Source: Chlamydomonas sphaeroides
Lineage: Eukaryota > Chlorophyta > Chlorophyceae > Chlamydomonadales > Chlamydomonadaceae
Assembly (NCBI GenBank): GCA_001662425.1
Contig: BDDC01000084.1
Coordinates: 1-64,000 of the forward strand
Direction: 5' to 3'
Length of the DNA: 64,000 bases
Below are positions 11,334 to 23,875 of this stretch, piece by piece (within the stretch, counting starts at the first letter, position 1; every line of letters begins with the position of its first letter). A program made the translations under genes and the position numbers. The notes under the pieces are model-generated. The model ran no database searches. It saw nothing but the letters and a program-made list of their open reading frames with translations, and was not told the origin of the DNA.

Positions 11334-14300
11334 ATGCATACGCTTAACAGGTGAGACAGCCATACCTGACGCTCTGTGGCGTATGTTCTGCCCTCGGGCG
11401 CTCGGTGCCCGGAGGGGTGCGTGTTGCTTGGGTGTGCTCACCGCCCCTCATGGGCTCGCGCCGCTCCCGACGCCTTCACCACTCGCGTTCCCTCTCTGCA
11501 GCTGTCATCGATCACCAGGGGGCGCTCGCAGCAGCCCCCAGGCGCCTCGGAACGCCCCTCCGGCCCTGAGCTGCTGCGGCGGGCCGGCCTCCGCCAGCAG
11601 CCCGCTCTCGGGCACGGCGCGCCGCCTGTCTCTCCCGCTCTCCCCGCTCGCCGCCGGCCCCTCGCCGCGCGCGCTCAACCTCTGTCAGCCGCCCGCCGCG
11701 CTGCCTACCGCCACCGCCGACGCGCCGCGCGCCAACGGCGCCACATACAAGTCCGGGCAGGGCTTCGGCAACTCGCCCGCCGGCTCCAACGGCAACCGGC
11801 AGGCGAAGCAGGCGGCCAGCGACCAAAACGGCGTCCATGACTCGGCCGTGGTCCGCGACGCAGCCAGCTCTGTCCGCGTGCACGTCGTCGTGCCGCGCTG
11901 CGTCACGGTGCCCGGCGAGTCGCTGGTGATGGTTGGCGACTGCGAGCACCTGGGCAACTGGGACGTGCGCAAGGGACTGCAGCTGGCCTGGTGCAGTGGC
12001 CACATGCACAGCGCCACCTTCGCGCTGCCAGCGGACTGGGAGGTGAGCGTCCGTGAGCTTCGCGTCAGGGCCGGGCCCAATCGGGCCGGGCCGGGCCGGG
12101 CCAGGGCTGCCTCGCGGCAAGGGCCACAGAGCTGGCCGAAGCCGCTGCGCGCGCTCTAGCGGGGCTGACGTCTCCTGTAGGCTAAGCGCGGCCAACCCGG
12201 CCAACGTCCTGTCTCCCAACGCGACTCAACCACCACGGGGTCCCTGTCGCGTCTCCGCCGCAGTGCTTCAAGGCTAAGCTCGTGCTGGTGCGCGGCGGCG
12301 GCGCGGGCGCCGAGCCCGAGACGTCCTGGGAGCCCGGCTTCGACCGCTCCATCTTCCTGCGGCCCCTCAAGGACGGCGAGCTGCCGCCCACCGGCAAGGC
12401 GGCGCCCGCCGCCAAGCCCAGCGGCAAGGCGGCGGCCAAGCCAGCCGCCACCGCCGGCAGCTCCCGCGGCGCGGCTGCCGTGTCCAGCGGCATGACCCAC
12501 GACTATGTGGTGGTGGCGCACTGGGCACACACCGAGTCGACCACGGTGCTGGCGCGGGAGGTGCCGATGGAGCTGCTGGTGCGGCCGGGGCTGCAGGGCG
12601 GCTGGGGGCTGGGGCCACAGGGCGGCTGGGGGCTGGGGCCACAGGGTGGCTGGGGGCTGGGGCCGGAGGGCGCCTTGGGGGCTCGGGCCAGAGGGCGCCT
12701 TGGGGGCTGGGGCACCAGTTTGGGACGTTGGACGGAGAGATTGGCGATCGGCCGGGATGGGGTTTACGCTGGATGCTGGGGATGCGAGGGGTACGGATAA
12801 GGGCGGGGCGCAAGACGGAATGCTGGAGGTCTGGGCGAGAAGCTGTAGGTCAAGGGGTCGATCTGGAAGCGGCGCGGCAGGCTGAGGGCTGGTGAGCTCC
12901 TAGCCGCCGTGTGACTTGTCGCGCTGCCTCTGCTGCGTCCGCAGGCAATGGAGCAGCAGCTGTCGGCTGCGATGACGGAGTTGCGCACGGCGCGCCAGGC
13001 GGCGGCCACCAGCCAAGAAAAGCTGCAGCGCATGGCCGCGGTGGGGCCGGGCGGGCGGGGGAAAGGCTTGAAGAGGGAGTGCAGGCCGCAAATCGCGCGC
13101 AGGGATCTAGCAGCTGCGCCTGGACCCGCCAGGTATGCATGATAGCCTTGGATGCTCGAGGCTGCACTGCGCTGTGCTCAGCTGAGACGCGGCATGCTCC
13201 CGCCGCCCTGCCTCGCCGCGCAGGACCTGTCCAGCTCGGAGCGCGTGGCGCGGCAGAGCGCCGAGCAGCTCGCGGAGCTCCAGGTGTGTCCGGCTTTGGG
13301 GGTGCTGTGTGCTAGCACAACCAAGCGCCGGGCACCCGCCAACACCGCGCCAGGACCGCCCCCCCGCCCGCCAATCCGCCGACCTCACCCTCATTCCTCT
13401 GCTGCACGGTCTGCTAATCCACGCGCCCACCAGGCCAAGCACTCGGCCATGACGCATGAGCTGGCGGACGCCAAGCGCCAGGCCAAGGAGGCGGCCGCCG
13501 AGGCTGCTGCCGCCGCCAAGGCGGCCGCCGCCGCGGCGCAGGCCAGCAGCGTCAACGTGGCCGAGGTGGAGGCGCGCGTGTCGCACCGCTACGAGTCGCG
13601 CATGGCCGAGCTGCAGGAGCAGCTCAACGTGAGTGCGGCCCTGCTGGCCTGTGCGGGTGGTGGTGGTGTGGCTGCTTCACTGCGCCCCAGTCTGTGCGCG
13701 TGCTGCCACCAAACTGCCGGGAAGGGAGCGGCGAGGGCTGGCGCAGCGTGGCCGGCGCCGTGGGATCCAACTGCGGCAGAGGGCGCGACGCGTGCGCTGC
13801 GGGGCGGACAATGGGGATCCAGGGCAGGGGCAGGGGCTGGGACGGGGCTGGGACCGGGAAGGGGCGCCTTGGCTCTTGCATACCGGCAGTGCTGGCAGGG
13901 GCCGCCTCACCTTCCGCTCGCCGCCTGCCGCCCACGCACCCTCGCGTGCCTTCCGACGCGCAGGGCGTCAAGAGCCAGTACAGCAGCGAGGTGTCGTCGC
14001 TGCAGGAGAAGCTGGAGATGTCGCTGAGCAAGGAGGCGGAGGCGCAGGAGATGGTCAAGACGCTGCGGGAGATCGTGCAGAAGGACGTGGCGAGGCTGCG
14101 GACCGAGCTGTCGCAGGTGGGTCTAGGGGGCAGGCGGGGAGGGAAAGGCGGGCTGGCTGCTTACAGTCGGAGGCCCAGGAACGGCGGCAAGCGGGCGGGC
14201 GAGCCCCGCTTTGCGGACTGTCTGGAGGGCGGCGGGCTCGCGATCGCAGGGCCGGGCAACCCGCAGCATCTGGCGGCGAAGTAACGGCGGGTCCTGAAAC

Positions 14301-15099
14301 CCCTTGCGCCCTCCCTCTGCCCTCTGCGGCCGTGCAGCTGGTGAACGAGTACATTGCGGCGCGCCAGCAGCTGCAGGACCAGGCGCAGCAGATCGAGGCC
14401 AGCGAGAAGCTCCGTATGCAGCAGGTGTGATGGGCCAGCGGCAGGGGCTGCACATTTACGTGGGTTTTGACTCTGAAATGGGAGGTCGGCTGCGTCTGGG
14501 GGGCGCCACGGGGGCATGGGCGACATGACGGCAAGCGACAGGCGTCTTCACGTGGAGCCCAACCAGCTCGGCCACGGCTGTTGCTCACGACGTACGCGTG
14601 CCGCGACTCCCGCCCGAGCCGCAGATCGACGGCCTGTCGTCCGAGATCAAGTCGCTCATCACCAAGTACAACAGCGCGCAGCACACGATCGCCGAGCAGC
14701 AGCGCCTGCTCGACGAGCTGCAGGTGCGGCGGCGGCGGCGGGGCGTGGGATGGGGAACGGCAGCGTGTGTTTATAGGCGTGCGTGTGTGTGAGCTGCTGG
14801 CGGCTGGCCGAGCTGCGGGAGGGGCAGGGCGGGGATGCGCGAGGGATTGCCCTCGGACTTTGACCGCGGTCCCGATCCTGTCGTCCCGCCCGCCCGCTGT
14901 TCGTCCCTGCCCGCAGTCCTCCCGCCAGAGCCTGCCCATGCGCGGGCCGGACCCCATGCAGTCCGTCGCCGCGGCGCCCGGCCCCGAGCCGCAGGCCGGC
15001 CGCGACTGGCGGTCCGACTGGGCCCGCCTTCGCAAGCTATCGGCCAACGGCAACGGCAGCGGGGCTGTGCCCGTTGCCGCCGGCACAGCGCAGCGGTGA
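11334..15099 (+). CDS. CBM20 starch-binding, coiled-coil protein 1
   Basis: Ten exons join to 581 aa: 11334-11350, 11502-12042, 12264-12578, 12945-13040, 13224-13283, 13434-13628, 13964-14116, 14338-14424, 14625-14723, 14917-15099. The start is a 17-nt exon (MHTLN) whose phase fits the next exon exactly. The N-terminus, rich in Ser, Arg and Ala, could be a plastid transit peptide. A CBM20 starch-binding domain spans about residues 129-225 (GESLVMVGDCEHLGNWD, then TSWEPGFDRSIFLRPL). A coiled coil rich in Ala, Glu, Gln and Lys follows at about 292-521. The last exon ends in a basic tail with RDWRSDWARLRKL at 550-562. The CBM20-plus-coiled-coil layout matches pyrenoid proteins such as SAGA1, but this protein is much shorter. 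A plastid or starch-surface role is inferred, not shown. Confidence 0.82.
12597..12668 (+). repeat. 24-bp minisatellite, three units
   Basis: Three G-rich 24-bp units (12597-12620, 12621-12644, 12645-12668) follow the exon 3 donor at 12579 in the CBM20-1 gene. The first two are identical, and degenerate continuation reaches about 12715. The frame stays open through it, so intron retention would add glycine/tryptophan repeats before a stop. Confidence 0.85.
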
Positions 15100-16746
15100 G
15101 CGCTGCCGGCTTCGACGCAGGCGTTCGGCGCGCCCAGCTTATGGCCGCTGCGGCGGGCGCGTTGTGGGCGCGGCTGCGCGGAGATGGCCTTGGGGGTGTG
15201 GTGGTGTGTGGGGCTCGAGGAGCGGCGAGAGGGGCTTCGGAGGCGGCTGGCGAGCTTGGGCCGCCTTGCACGGGAGGGGCCCGGCATCACGCCGCCTCGT
15301 ACGTGAGGGCCTGACATCATGCGACAACACGGGATGATGCGGCGCCTCGGCGACGGCTGGCTCGGGCTATGCTCCTTCGCACAAGACTGATGGGCCCCCG
15401 CCTGGGCCGCATACCCGGCGTGTGGGACCCGACCAGGCCGCGAGGCTGTTTTGCGGGCCGTCCGCGTGTCCGCTGCCTTGGCCGGCGCCTTTTTGCGCTG
15501 GGGCGTTGAGCGCGGCGGCGGCGGCTCTGTGCCCCGGCCTGCTAAGACTGTGTCACTGAAGCCCTTGTGTTGAAGCCCTCATGTTGGGTTGTGTGTTTGC
15601 GTCTCGGGCAGCGGGGCGGAGTTGCGTTGCGGAAGGGCGCGGCCGAGGCGTCGCGTCAATGCTGGACAGGGAGGGAGCGCGAGTTGGCATGCAGCCCAGG
15701 TGGCCCCAGCGCTGCGTGGGGCAGGCGCGTTGCAGTCCCTGAGAGCCCAGGGGCGAAGTGTGCATGCGAGCGATCTGTGCGAGCATGGAGTCCCCCTCTG
15801 GGGTGCGGTTGGCTGAGGGACGCTTCGGCGGCTGGAGGGAAGCGGAGGGGCCGCAGGATTGAGGGGCGCGGGTTGGCCAGTGAGCGAGTGCGGGCTGCGG
15901 GGCGAAAGGGCTGTTGAGGGCTGGGCCGCTGGTCGGCCGCGGGTTGCATGCCGTGCGGCGGCACGCGTGAGCGTCTCCTGCTTTGCTAGAGGAGTGGAGA
16001 CTTGGTGAGCGGCCGTACAAGGGGCACGTGGCCTCGATTGGGCGGCGCGGAGCACCACCCGTGCCGCCCCTGATCTTGCCGACTGCGCTCTCTATTATAG
16101 CGCTTGACGCGTGGACGTGTCTTACCTGCTGACGCCTTGCTGACGACGACACCTCAATCCTAAATGGCGACGTGTGGACGTAGCGCGTCTGCTTCGTTTA
16201 TCCGACAGTGTGGCAGTGTGCAGACCCCCGGCAAGCCCTAAGCCCTGATCGGGCATCCTTTTGCTGTGGCGGCGGACGGCGGTCGGTAGCGTCTATGAGC
16301 GTGATGTCTGAGGCGACGCGTGGCGCGCTGTGGCTCGGCCGCAAGGTCGTTGCGTGTAGTGTTGGCGTACCCTTGTTTGGCCGCGCTATGAACGTGTAAA
16401 CGTAAATACTGAGTCTCCCTTCATCGAAATGCAGCTGAACGGCCAAGCTGTGGGCGCGTGGGGGTAGCCAGGGTTCGTGCCAGGACAGCTGGAGCGACAG
16501 CTGCTGTAGGACACTGTCTAAGAGGCCCGCTGCAGCTCAACTTCTGCGCATAGCGGCTTGCGCGCTGCACACTCGTTGTGTGCACACAAACATCTGTTCT
16601 TTCTCGCGTTCTCAGCAGCCTGTGTACAATACACTGAACGCTCATAACCATAACGCCAACGAGCTATACCTAAGTCGGGCGACTCTCGCATTTGACCTGT
16701 TGCTGTGAACAGCTCTGATGTTGTTGACTGCGTAAGGGCTCAAGCG
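15100..16746. other. Intergenic between CBM20-1 and UNI2
   Basis: About 1.6 kb without a defensible gene. Open frames on both strands lack conserved motifs. A TGTAA at 16395-16399 could end a long CBM20-1 transcript or be chance. The last 300 bp, less GC-rich, is the likely UNI2 promoter and 5' UTR. Confidence 0.45.
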
Positions 16747-19700
16747 ATGGGCAGCCCTGGCACCGAGGACCGAGCCTACATCCTTAGCGTACACGTAAAC
16801 GATGGAAGAGGATTTGGGCCGGACGTGCAGGCAGTCGTTTGCGCCGCGACATTTGCGGGCGAGACAAAGCTCACGCCACACAGCGTGGGCCGCGACACAC
16901 ACATATGGAACACTCGGATGCAGTGGAGGGTCACGATGGACCAGTATCGGCGCCTGACAGCCCTAGGGCAGAAGGACTGCAAGGTGGTGCTGTCCGCCAA
17001 GGATGGTACCAAGCTGGGCTGGTTCTTGGTGGACCTGCGTGCTGCCAAGCTGCAGGCGCAATACAAGAAGGACGAGGGTGCGAGGGGTTTCGTTGCACAG
17101 GTCGCTGGAGCTGCTGCTTGCCTTACGGCACTGGGGTTAGGCGCTGCCCCCCTGCAGGGGCGGCTTGACATGTGGGCCGGCCCTGTTCGGCGCCTTGTCT
17201 CCGTCCTGCAGGCGCATGGATGACCCTCACAGGCGCCAAGAAGGGTGAAACACCACAGGTGATGGTGCTGGCATGGTTCTACGAGGACCGGGTGGATGCG
17301 GTCAGCCCGCAGTGGCCGCGCCAGTCCCCCACCAAGCCCAAGCCTCAGCGCCGGGTGCCAGCCACACGCGCCTCCGCCGCAGCTGCGGCCATAGACGATG
17401 CCGGCGATGCCGCCGCCGGCTATGCACCCAGCGCTGCAGGCGACCAGGAGGTGCCCTCGCATGCGCTGGCGCGTGGCGCGGCGTCGGAGCCGCCGGCGGC
17501 CAACCCCACCGCCGGACTGCCCAACTTCGGCAGCCCCGGCCGCAACGCCGCTGACGACGGGCCCTTCCGCCACTTCGCGCTGACCGTCGACGTGCGGACG
17601 TTCCAGAGCAGCAAGCGCCTGCCGCTCAGCAGCGCCTGTGTCTACGTCCAGGCGGTGCTGCCGACCGAGCTGCTAGGTGCGTCTGCAGGCTTGCGCCAGC
17701 CTGGAGCTGCCGAGAAGGGCCCAGCCCCAGCCGGCTTCAACCTACGCCCCGCTGCTCTCGCTGGGAGTCCGGGGTTGTGGCAGCCTTGCGCCCGTGTCTC
17801 ATACCCATGTACCCACTCATTCCCTTTCTTGGGCGCGGACAGAGCTGGTGGTGGGCAGCGGCTTCCGGCTGCCGTCGCGCCTGGCGCCGCTGTGCAGCCA
17901 TCCCGCGGTGGACATCCCACGCGGCGCCGAGGGTGCACTGCCCAACGGGTGCGTGGCGCCGTGCATTCGCGGGTGGCGCTCAATCGCGCAGTGTGCGGGA
18001 TGCCCACAGCCGCCCGTGCGGCCGCCGCCCGCTGGCCCGTGGCTGCTCTGCGCGTGCGTTTCCAGGCCTAGACTACCGCGGACTGGGCCCATGCCCCTTG
18101 CTGCTGCGCGTACCCCAAAGCCGCCACGTGCGTTGATCGCCCCGCTGGGTGTCCCACGGCAGGTACGGCACGCTGGAGTTCTCGGCGGGCGTGGTGCAGC
18201 TGGCGCGGGTGCTGGCGGCGGAGCCTCGCATCGCAGTGGAGGCGTGGCACAAGGAGCGGTGCGTGGCTGCAAGGGTTCGCATGGCCAAAGCGCCCGGGTT
18301 CGCATGCTGGGCCCGAGTGCGCCGGACCCCAGCAGCCGTCCGCAAGGACCCACGAGGGGCAGCATCCCGCGCAGCCGGGCGCACCTGGCAGGGAATCCGA
18401 GTCACCATAGCGCCGCCGCTGCGGGTCGGCACGTCCTGCCTGGCGGCGGCGACCCCGGCCCATGCCCACGGCCTGTCGCATGGGCCACTGCGCCTTAACC
18501 CCGCGACCTCACCTCTAATCCCCGGCCCGCCGCAGGTTCCGCACCGACATGCTGCTGGGTGCGGGATCCGTGCCGCTGACGCCGCTGCTGCAGGGCGCCT
18601 GGGTGGACGGATACGCGCCGGTGTTTGCGATGGTGGCCAGCTCTGTGGCGGGCGAGCTGCGGGAGGAGCGCGTGCAGGTGGGCAGGGCGCCGCCGGCTGG
18701 GCCGCCCGAGCACATCCATACTCACGGTCACTGAAGCAGGCGCCGGTCGGTATGCTGTTGGTGCGGTAGCGCAACGGGATGCCAGTGGCCTGGGGGACTG
18801 CAGCAGGCATCGGTGGAGCTGGACTAGCCCGGCCGTTGCTGACCCACATGACCCACATGGCTGCCGCAGATGGGCATGCTGCGTGTGGTGCTGTCGCTGG
18901 AGGACAAGGGGCCCGCCGGGCCGCCGCCTCGGCAGGCCGCCGCGGCGCCGGATGCTGTCTTCGGGGCGCCGCCGCCTGCTCCCGCGCTGGCCGCGCAGGA
19001 CTCTGGCGCGGCAGTAGCTCCCAGCACCTCCCTGGCAGCCCGGCCCAGCCCCTACGAGGATGGCTCGGCTGCGGCACCTGGTGGCGAAGCCTCTGGGGCC
19101 GCTGCCGATGCACCGCCGGCCGGGAACGGCGGCGCCGATGCCGATGGCGCTGAGCTAACAATACGGGACATGCACCCCGCGCCGTCGGCTGCTGCGGCTG
19201 CTGCACCGGAAACCGCGGAGGAGGCGCCGTCGGGGCCCACCGGAGCTGCCGCGGAGCCGCCGGCCCCCCGGATGCACACGGCGGCGCCGGCGCACGCCGT
19301 TGCGCCGCCGCCGTTGGTGTCGCTGCCGCCGCCGCCGGCAATGGCGCTGGCGGGGGCTGGGCCGCGGCCGGCGGCGCTGCGGGTCGGGCCCAGCGTCGCG
19401 GCGGTGCAGGGCACGCCGGAGTTCGAGGCGGCGTGGGAGCTGGAGGTCTGGAAGAAGGGTGAGCCGCCGTGCCACACCCCAACCGCAGCCTTGCCCGCAG
19501 CAGACCGCCGCTACCCAACCGATTCCAGCCAGCCGCGTACCACAACCTACCACCCACGGTCGCCCCACTGCACAAACAGCGCCGCCAGCCCTTCGCCCCT
19601 GACCCACATGGCCTCTTTCCCTCGCCGCCCTGTCGCGCCATGCCGTGCGCGCAGCCGAGGAGGCGCGCTGGCGCTCCGAGCTGCGCGAGCGCGAGGCGCA

Positions 19701-22700
19701 GCGTATGCTTGTGCTCGAGTCCGAGTGGCGGCGCCGGGAGCGCGCCCGCGAGGCGGAGATCGGCGGCCTGCGGGCCGAGTATATGACGCTAGAGGACAGG
19801 GCCCAGCAGGTAGGCGGATGGCGACTGGGGTGCGGGCGGGTGGCGCTGCGTCGGAGGCAGACCAGTGGAGGCCGCTGCAGGCGCTGGGACGGCGGCCGGA
19901 AAGGCGCGGCCAGGGTGGCTGAAGCTGCAGGCGGGGGAGGCGGCTGCTGGCAGGGGAGGCGGCTGCCGACCCCAAGCCCTGCGGCCCCGGCCCTGTGTGA
20001 CGCTGCAGGTGCTAGCCTCGGCCGAGGGCCGCGAGCGCCGCATCCTGGCGGCGGAGGAGGCGCTGCTGCGGCGGCGCAAGGAGCTGGAGCGGGAGGCCGC
20101 CTCGCGCGCCGCCGAGGCCGAGGCGGCGGTGCGGCGGCTGCAGGTCGAGTGCGAGCACCAGCTCGACATAGAGCGGGACAGGTGCGGGCGCTGCGGCTGT
20201 TTAAGCGCTCGGGAGCAGGGCCGTGGGGTGTCGTGTGGCACACGTGGCACGCTTGCCGCGGAGCGAGCCGCTGGCTTTTTACTTTACAACCAGCGTAAAG
20301 TCATTGAAGGGCCGCCAGCTGGCAGAGCGGGTATGCCTTACGCGGAAGCTCCAGCCAGCATTCGCAGCCCTGGCCCTCATCCCGCACCCTCAAATACCGG
20401 CATCGCAAAACCCTGCCTTGGCCCTGTGTCAGGAATGGGGAGCTAGTGCGGCGCGTCGCGGCCCTGGAGGAGCGGCTGGCGGCCAGCGAGGCGCGCTGCC
20501 TGGCAGTGGAGAACGAGTTTGCAGGTGGGCAAAGGCGTAACCCCGTCGGGTATAGCGCGCGCCAGCGTCATTGGGTGGGGCTGCACGTCGCGCGACGGGG
20601 GCAGGATTGGGTGCGGCCCACGAGCCCGCGCGTTGCTGCCGGTGGCTGACCTTGTGCGCCCTGCTGCCGCAGACTTCCGCGCCGCCGTCCGCTCCACGCC
20701 CGAGGCGGAGCTGGCGCGGCAGCTGGCGGAGGCGCGGGAGGCGGCCAAGGCGGCCGAGGCACGCGCGGCCAAGGCCGCCAAGGCCAAGCAGGGCTACAAG
20801 GAGCAGGTGCGGCGCCCGTAGTGGCCCCGGCCAATTCTTTGCTGCCCTTGGCGTTACCTGGGGCCCACATACCGGGGCCTGTCATGGGGCCCAATGCTCG
20901 TGCAGCCACAAGCCGATGCACACATCCATGAAGCGGCTAGCAGCATGGGTGCAGAGGCTCGGCGCTGGCAATGCATGGCGTGTGCATGGCCAGTGCTGGA
21001 CACGTGTGCTGGCCCCGCCCCTTGCGGCCTGTGCATGTGGCTGTCGCTCCCCTGCAGGTCCGCAAGCTGGCCGAGCAGCTGGCGTCCGTGCAGCGGCGCC
21101 GCCAGCGCGACGACGACAGCGGCGTGGGCCGGTCCGCGCCGAGCGCCGTGGGGCCGCTGGCGCTAGCGGCTGCGGGGCCAGGGCCGGCGCGGCCCAACGC
21201 GTCGGCCATCCGCGCGGCGGCCGAGGAGCAGGCCAGGTGTGCCGAGCGTACGGGGTGGGGTGGGGCACGCGCACGCTCCCCTGGCGCCCAACCCCAGGTC
21301 CGTCCCTCAACCCCAACGCCTCGCTCAGCTGTCGCATGCGTGTGCTTGTCGGCCTGTCACACGGGGTGCTGTCGCTTGGGTGCCGCCGCCACCGCAGGTA
21401 TGCGGCGTCGCAGCAGCTGGAGCTGGCGGCCATGCGGGCGCAGCTGCAGGCCATCAAGGCCGCGGCGCTGGCGCAGCTGTCGCCCGGAGCCTCGCCGCGG
21501 GCGCGCGAGGAGGGGCCCGGGCAGGCGGGCGCCGCGGCGGCGGCCGCTGGGCAAGGGCCGCGGGAGCCGACGCGTGCGCCGGGAGGTCCGGAGGCCGGCG
21601 ATGGCGACGGCGCAGACGTTGCGCCAGCCGACCAGCAGCGGAGAGGTGCGAGCGAGGGCGTCGGGTCTTGCGAGCGTGCCCGCTCTGCAGCCGAGAATCC
21701 TGTTGGCCCATGTTGCCGGCCTGCGTCTCACGGGGTCCACCGCCTGCCGACTCCATGTACGCTGTGCTCGCAGGCAGGCAAGACCGCTGGCTGGCCGAGG
21801 CCGGCGACCGCGGCGCGCCGCCCGGCCCCGCGCAAGCGCCCGGCGGCTCCTCCAGCAACCCCTCCCACAGCACCAGCAGCGCCAGCGCTGCCTTCAGCCA
21901 CTCCTCGGCCGCCGGGCCGCCGGGCCGGCAGCCGCCCGGTCGCGAGGCCTGGGCGGAGCCGCCGGCAGCCGCGCACCAGCATCGGACCTCGCAGAGCGCC
22001 GCGGCAAGCGCCCCGCCCGCCGCCAGCGGCTCCGCCGGCGGCGTGCGGTGGGCCGACTCTCGAGCCCCGGCGCCCTCGCAACCTCCGTCCGCAGCAGCCA
22101 CGCCGCAATCCTGGCCAACGGCGCAGCCGCCGCCGCCGGGCTCTGGCCCCGCGTCCGCGCAGGCCTCTGTCCAGCCAGCCACCGCTTCGTCCACGGCGCC
22201 TGGCCGGCCGCTGCCGCACAGCCACACCTCACCCAAGCTGCAGCAGCACTCGGAGCCTGTGCCCCCGCGGCGGCCACCGGCCGACGAGTGGCCGCCGGCC
22301 GGGGACGAGGGGCTCGGGCGGCCGCATAGCGCTGATGCGCGCTACGGTGACGGCGGCGGAGCCGGGCCCGCGGAGCCGGCAGCGGGTGCGGCGCCGCCGC
22401 GTCAGGGACGAGCGCGCTGGGGTGAGGCTCTGCAAGGAGGAGGGCCAACGGCACACGCTGAGGCGTGGCTTGGCGGCGGCTGGCAGCGGCGGCATCCCGA
22501 CGATGGGGAGGAACGGCCGAGCGAGCGGCAGCTGGAGGATGCGCAGCACCCTCCGCCGGACCCCGTAGCAGGCGGCGGCGGTGGTGGCGGCGGCCGCTTG
22601 GGGCAGGAGCCCAGGCGCAGCCTTGCCGACCACCTGGCCAGCGCCAGCAACGGCGCGGCGGCGGGGTGGCGGGGGCGCGAGCCGGCCGAGGAGCGGGGTC

Positions 22701-23101
22701 AGGGAGGCTGGGCTCGTGATCGAGCGCCTGAGGCTCGAGCGGCGGCTGCCGGTCCTGAGGAGGGCCCCGGCAGTAGCTGGACGGCGGGTGGCGGCGGTCC
22801 TGGGCAGGGCCGCCCCGGCGGCGGCGCGTTGCAGGCGCAGGCCTCGGCATTGTCGTGGCAGGACGAGCCACCTGGCGGCGGCGGCGGCGGCGGCCGCAGG
22901 CGCGGCTGGGAGCAGGGCCCCGGCCAGCGCGCACCTGCGTCGCCTCCGCCGGATGCGGACCTGCTGGAGCTGCAGCGGCTGACGCGGCGGAAGATGGAGC
23001 TGTTACGGAGCGGCGCGTACGGACCGGATGACACCGTGATCCGGTTGCTGGACGAGCGGATACGGGATGCGTTGGCGGCAAGCGCAGGGCTGCCGGCGTG
23101 A
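16747..23101 (+). CDS. UNI2: CEP120 homolog, Uni2-type basal body protein
   Basis: Thirteen exons join to 1345 aa: 16747-17077, 17212-17676, 17843-17948, 18163-18258, 18536-18677, 18870-19458, 19655-19809, 20009-20181, 20433-20524, 20673-20806, 21058-21236, 21398-21645, 21774-23101. Residues 1-110 form an N-terminal C2-like domain (AYILSVHVNDGRGF). A second C2-like/DUF3668 region follows (YGTLEFSAGVVQL, EAWHKERFRTDMLLGAGSVP). EFEAAWELEVWKK near residue 565 opens a long coiled coil to about 870. The C-terminal block (TRRKMELLRSGAYGPDD, LLDERIRDALA) aligns with the end of CEP120. CEP120 and Chlamydomonas Uni2 act in centriole and basal-body maturation. The last exon carries a low-complexity insert rich in Gly, Pro, Ala and Arg (about 905-1290), so the protein is longer than human CEP120. 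Confidence 0.9.
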
Positions 23102-23875
23102 CGTGGGGGGATGGCGGTTGTAGGGGGCCCGGCGCAGCACCGGGGTGGGGATTGAGTGTGAGCAGATGCATGAATGGACGTGAAGGCCACGTGTGCTGGG
23201 GCCGATGTCGAAGGCTCACCTGTACTTGACGTCCGTAACATAGGGCTTGACCCACCGGTAGTTTGCTATGCGCAACGGGGCCGTGCCGTGGGATGCGGAA
23301 GGATGCGACAAATGGCGCCGTCGACACGGACCGATGCCGTCCATTGCCGTACAACGTGTACACAGTTGCCGTACGCATCGCAAGGCCGGCCCTATGTACC
23401 AGTATCTCGCCAACCGCCAAGGAGGCCAGCAAGACCCGGTCACTGACACATTGCGCTAGGACCGGGGTATGCGAGATGCAGCATTTGTGCCCGCTGGTGT
23501 CGGCCGTGAGCCGGTACCATGGGCTGCAGTTGCCAGGGCCACGAACTTGAACATGAGGCGGCACGACCTCGGGTGGAGGAGATGTGCAGTGGGTATAGGG
23601 CAGCGGCAGGGCCGGCAAGTTGGCGTGTACGGTACTTGGTAGCTAGGTACCGTAGCTGACGCACTTCGACAGCGTTATACGCCGGGCTCGCGGCCTTGCG
23701 CCCGACCTCGCCCACGTTCACACCTCACATGCCTCCCCCACGCCAAGGAACACGAGCAATGAAACAGTCCAACACCCTGCGCAGTGTCTACATTACGCTG
23801 ACTATCGCCGACAACAATCACTCGGTCTGGCAAAGAACATCCAAATGATAGTACCCCGCCGCCCGTGCCTCCGCC
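23102..23875. other. Intergenic between convergent UNI2 and TTLL genes
   Basis: This should contain the 3' UTRs of both genes. I see no ORF with motifs, no TGTAA in either orientation that clearly serves either gene, and no repeats. Confidence 0.45.

Noticed and set aside
18073..19641. 522-aa open frame opposite UNI2
   Set aside because: Low-complexity antisense shadow; UNI2 exons on the plus strand match CEP120 and explain the openness.
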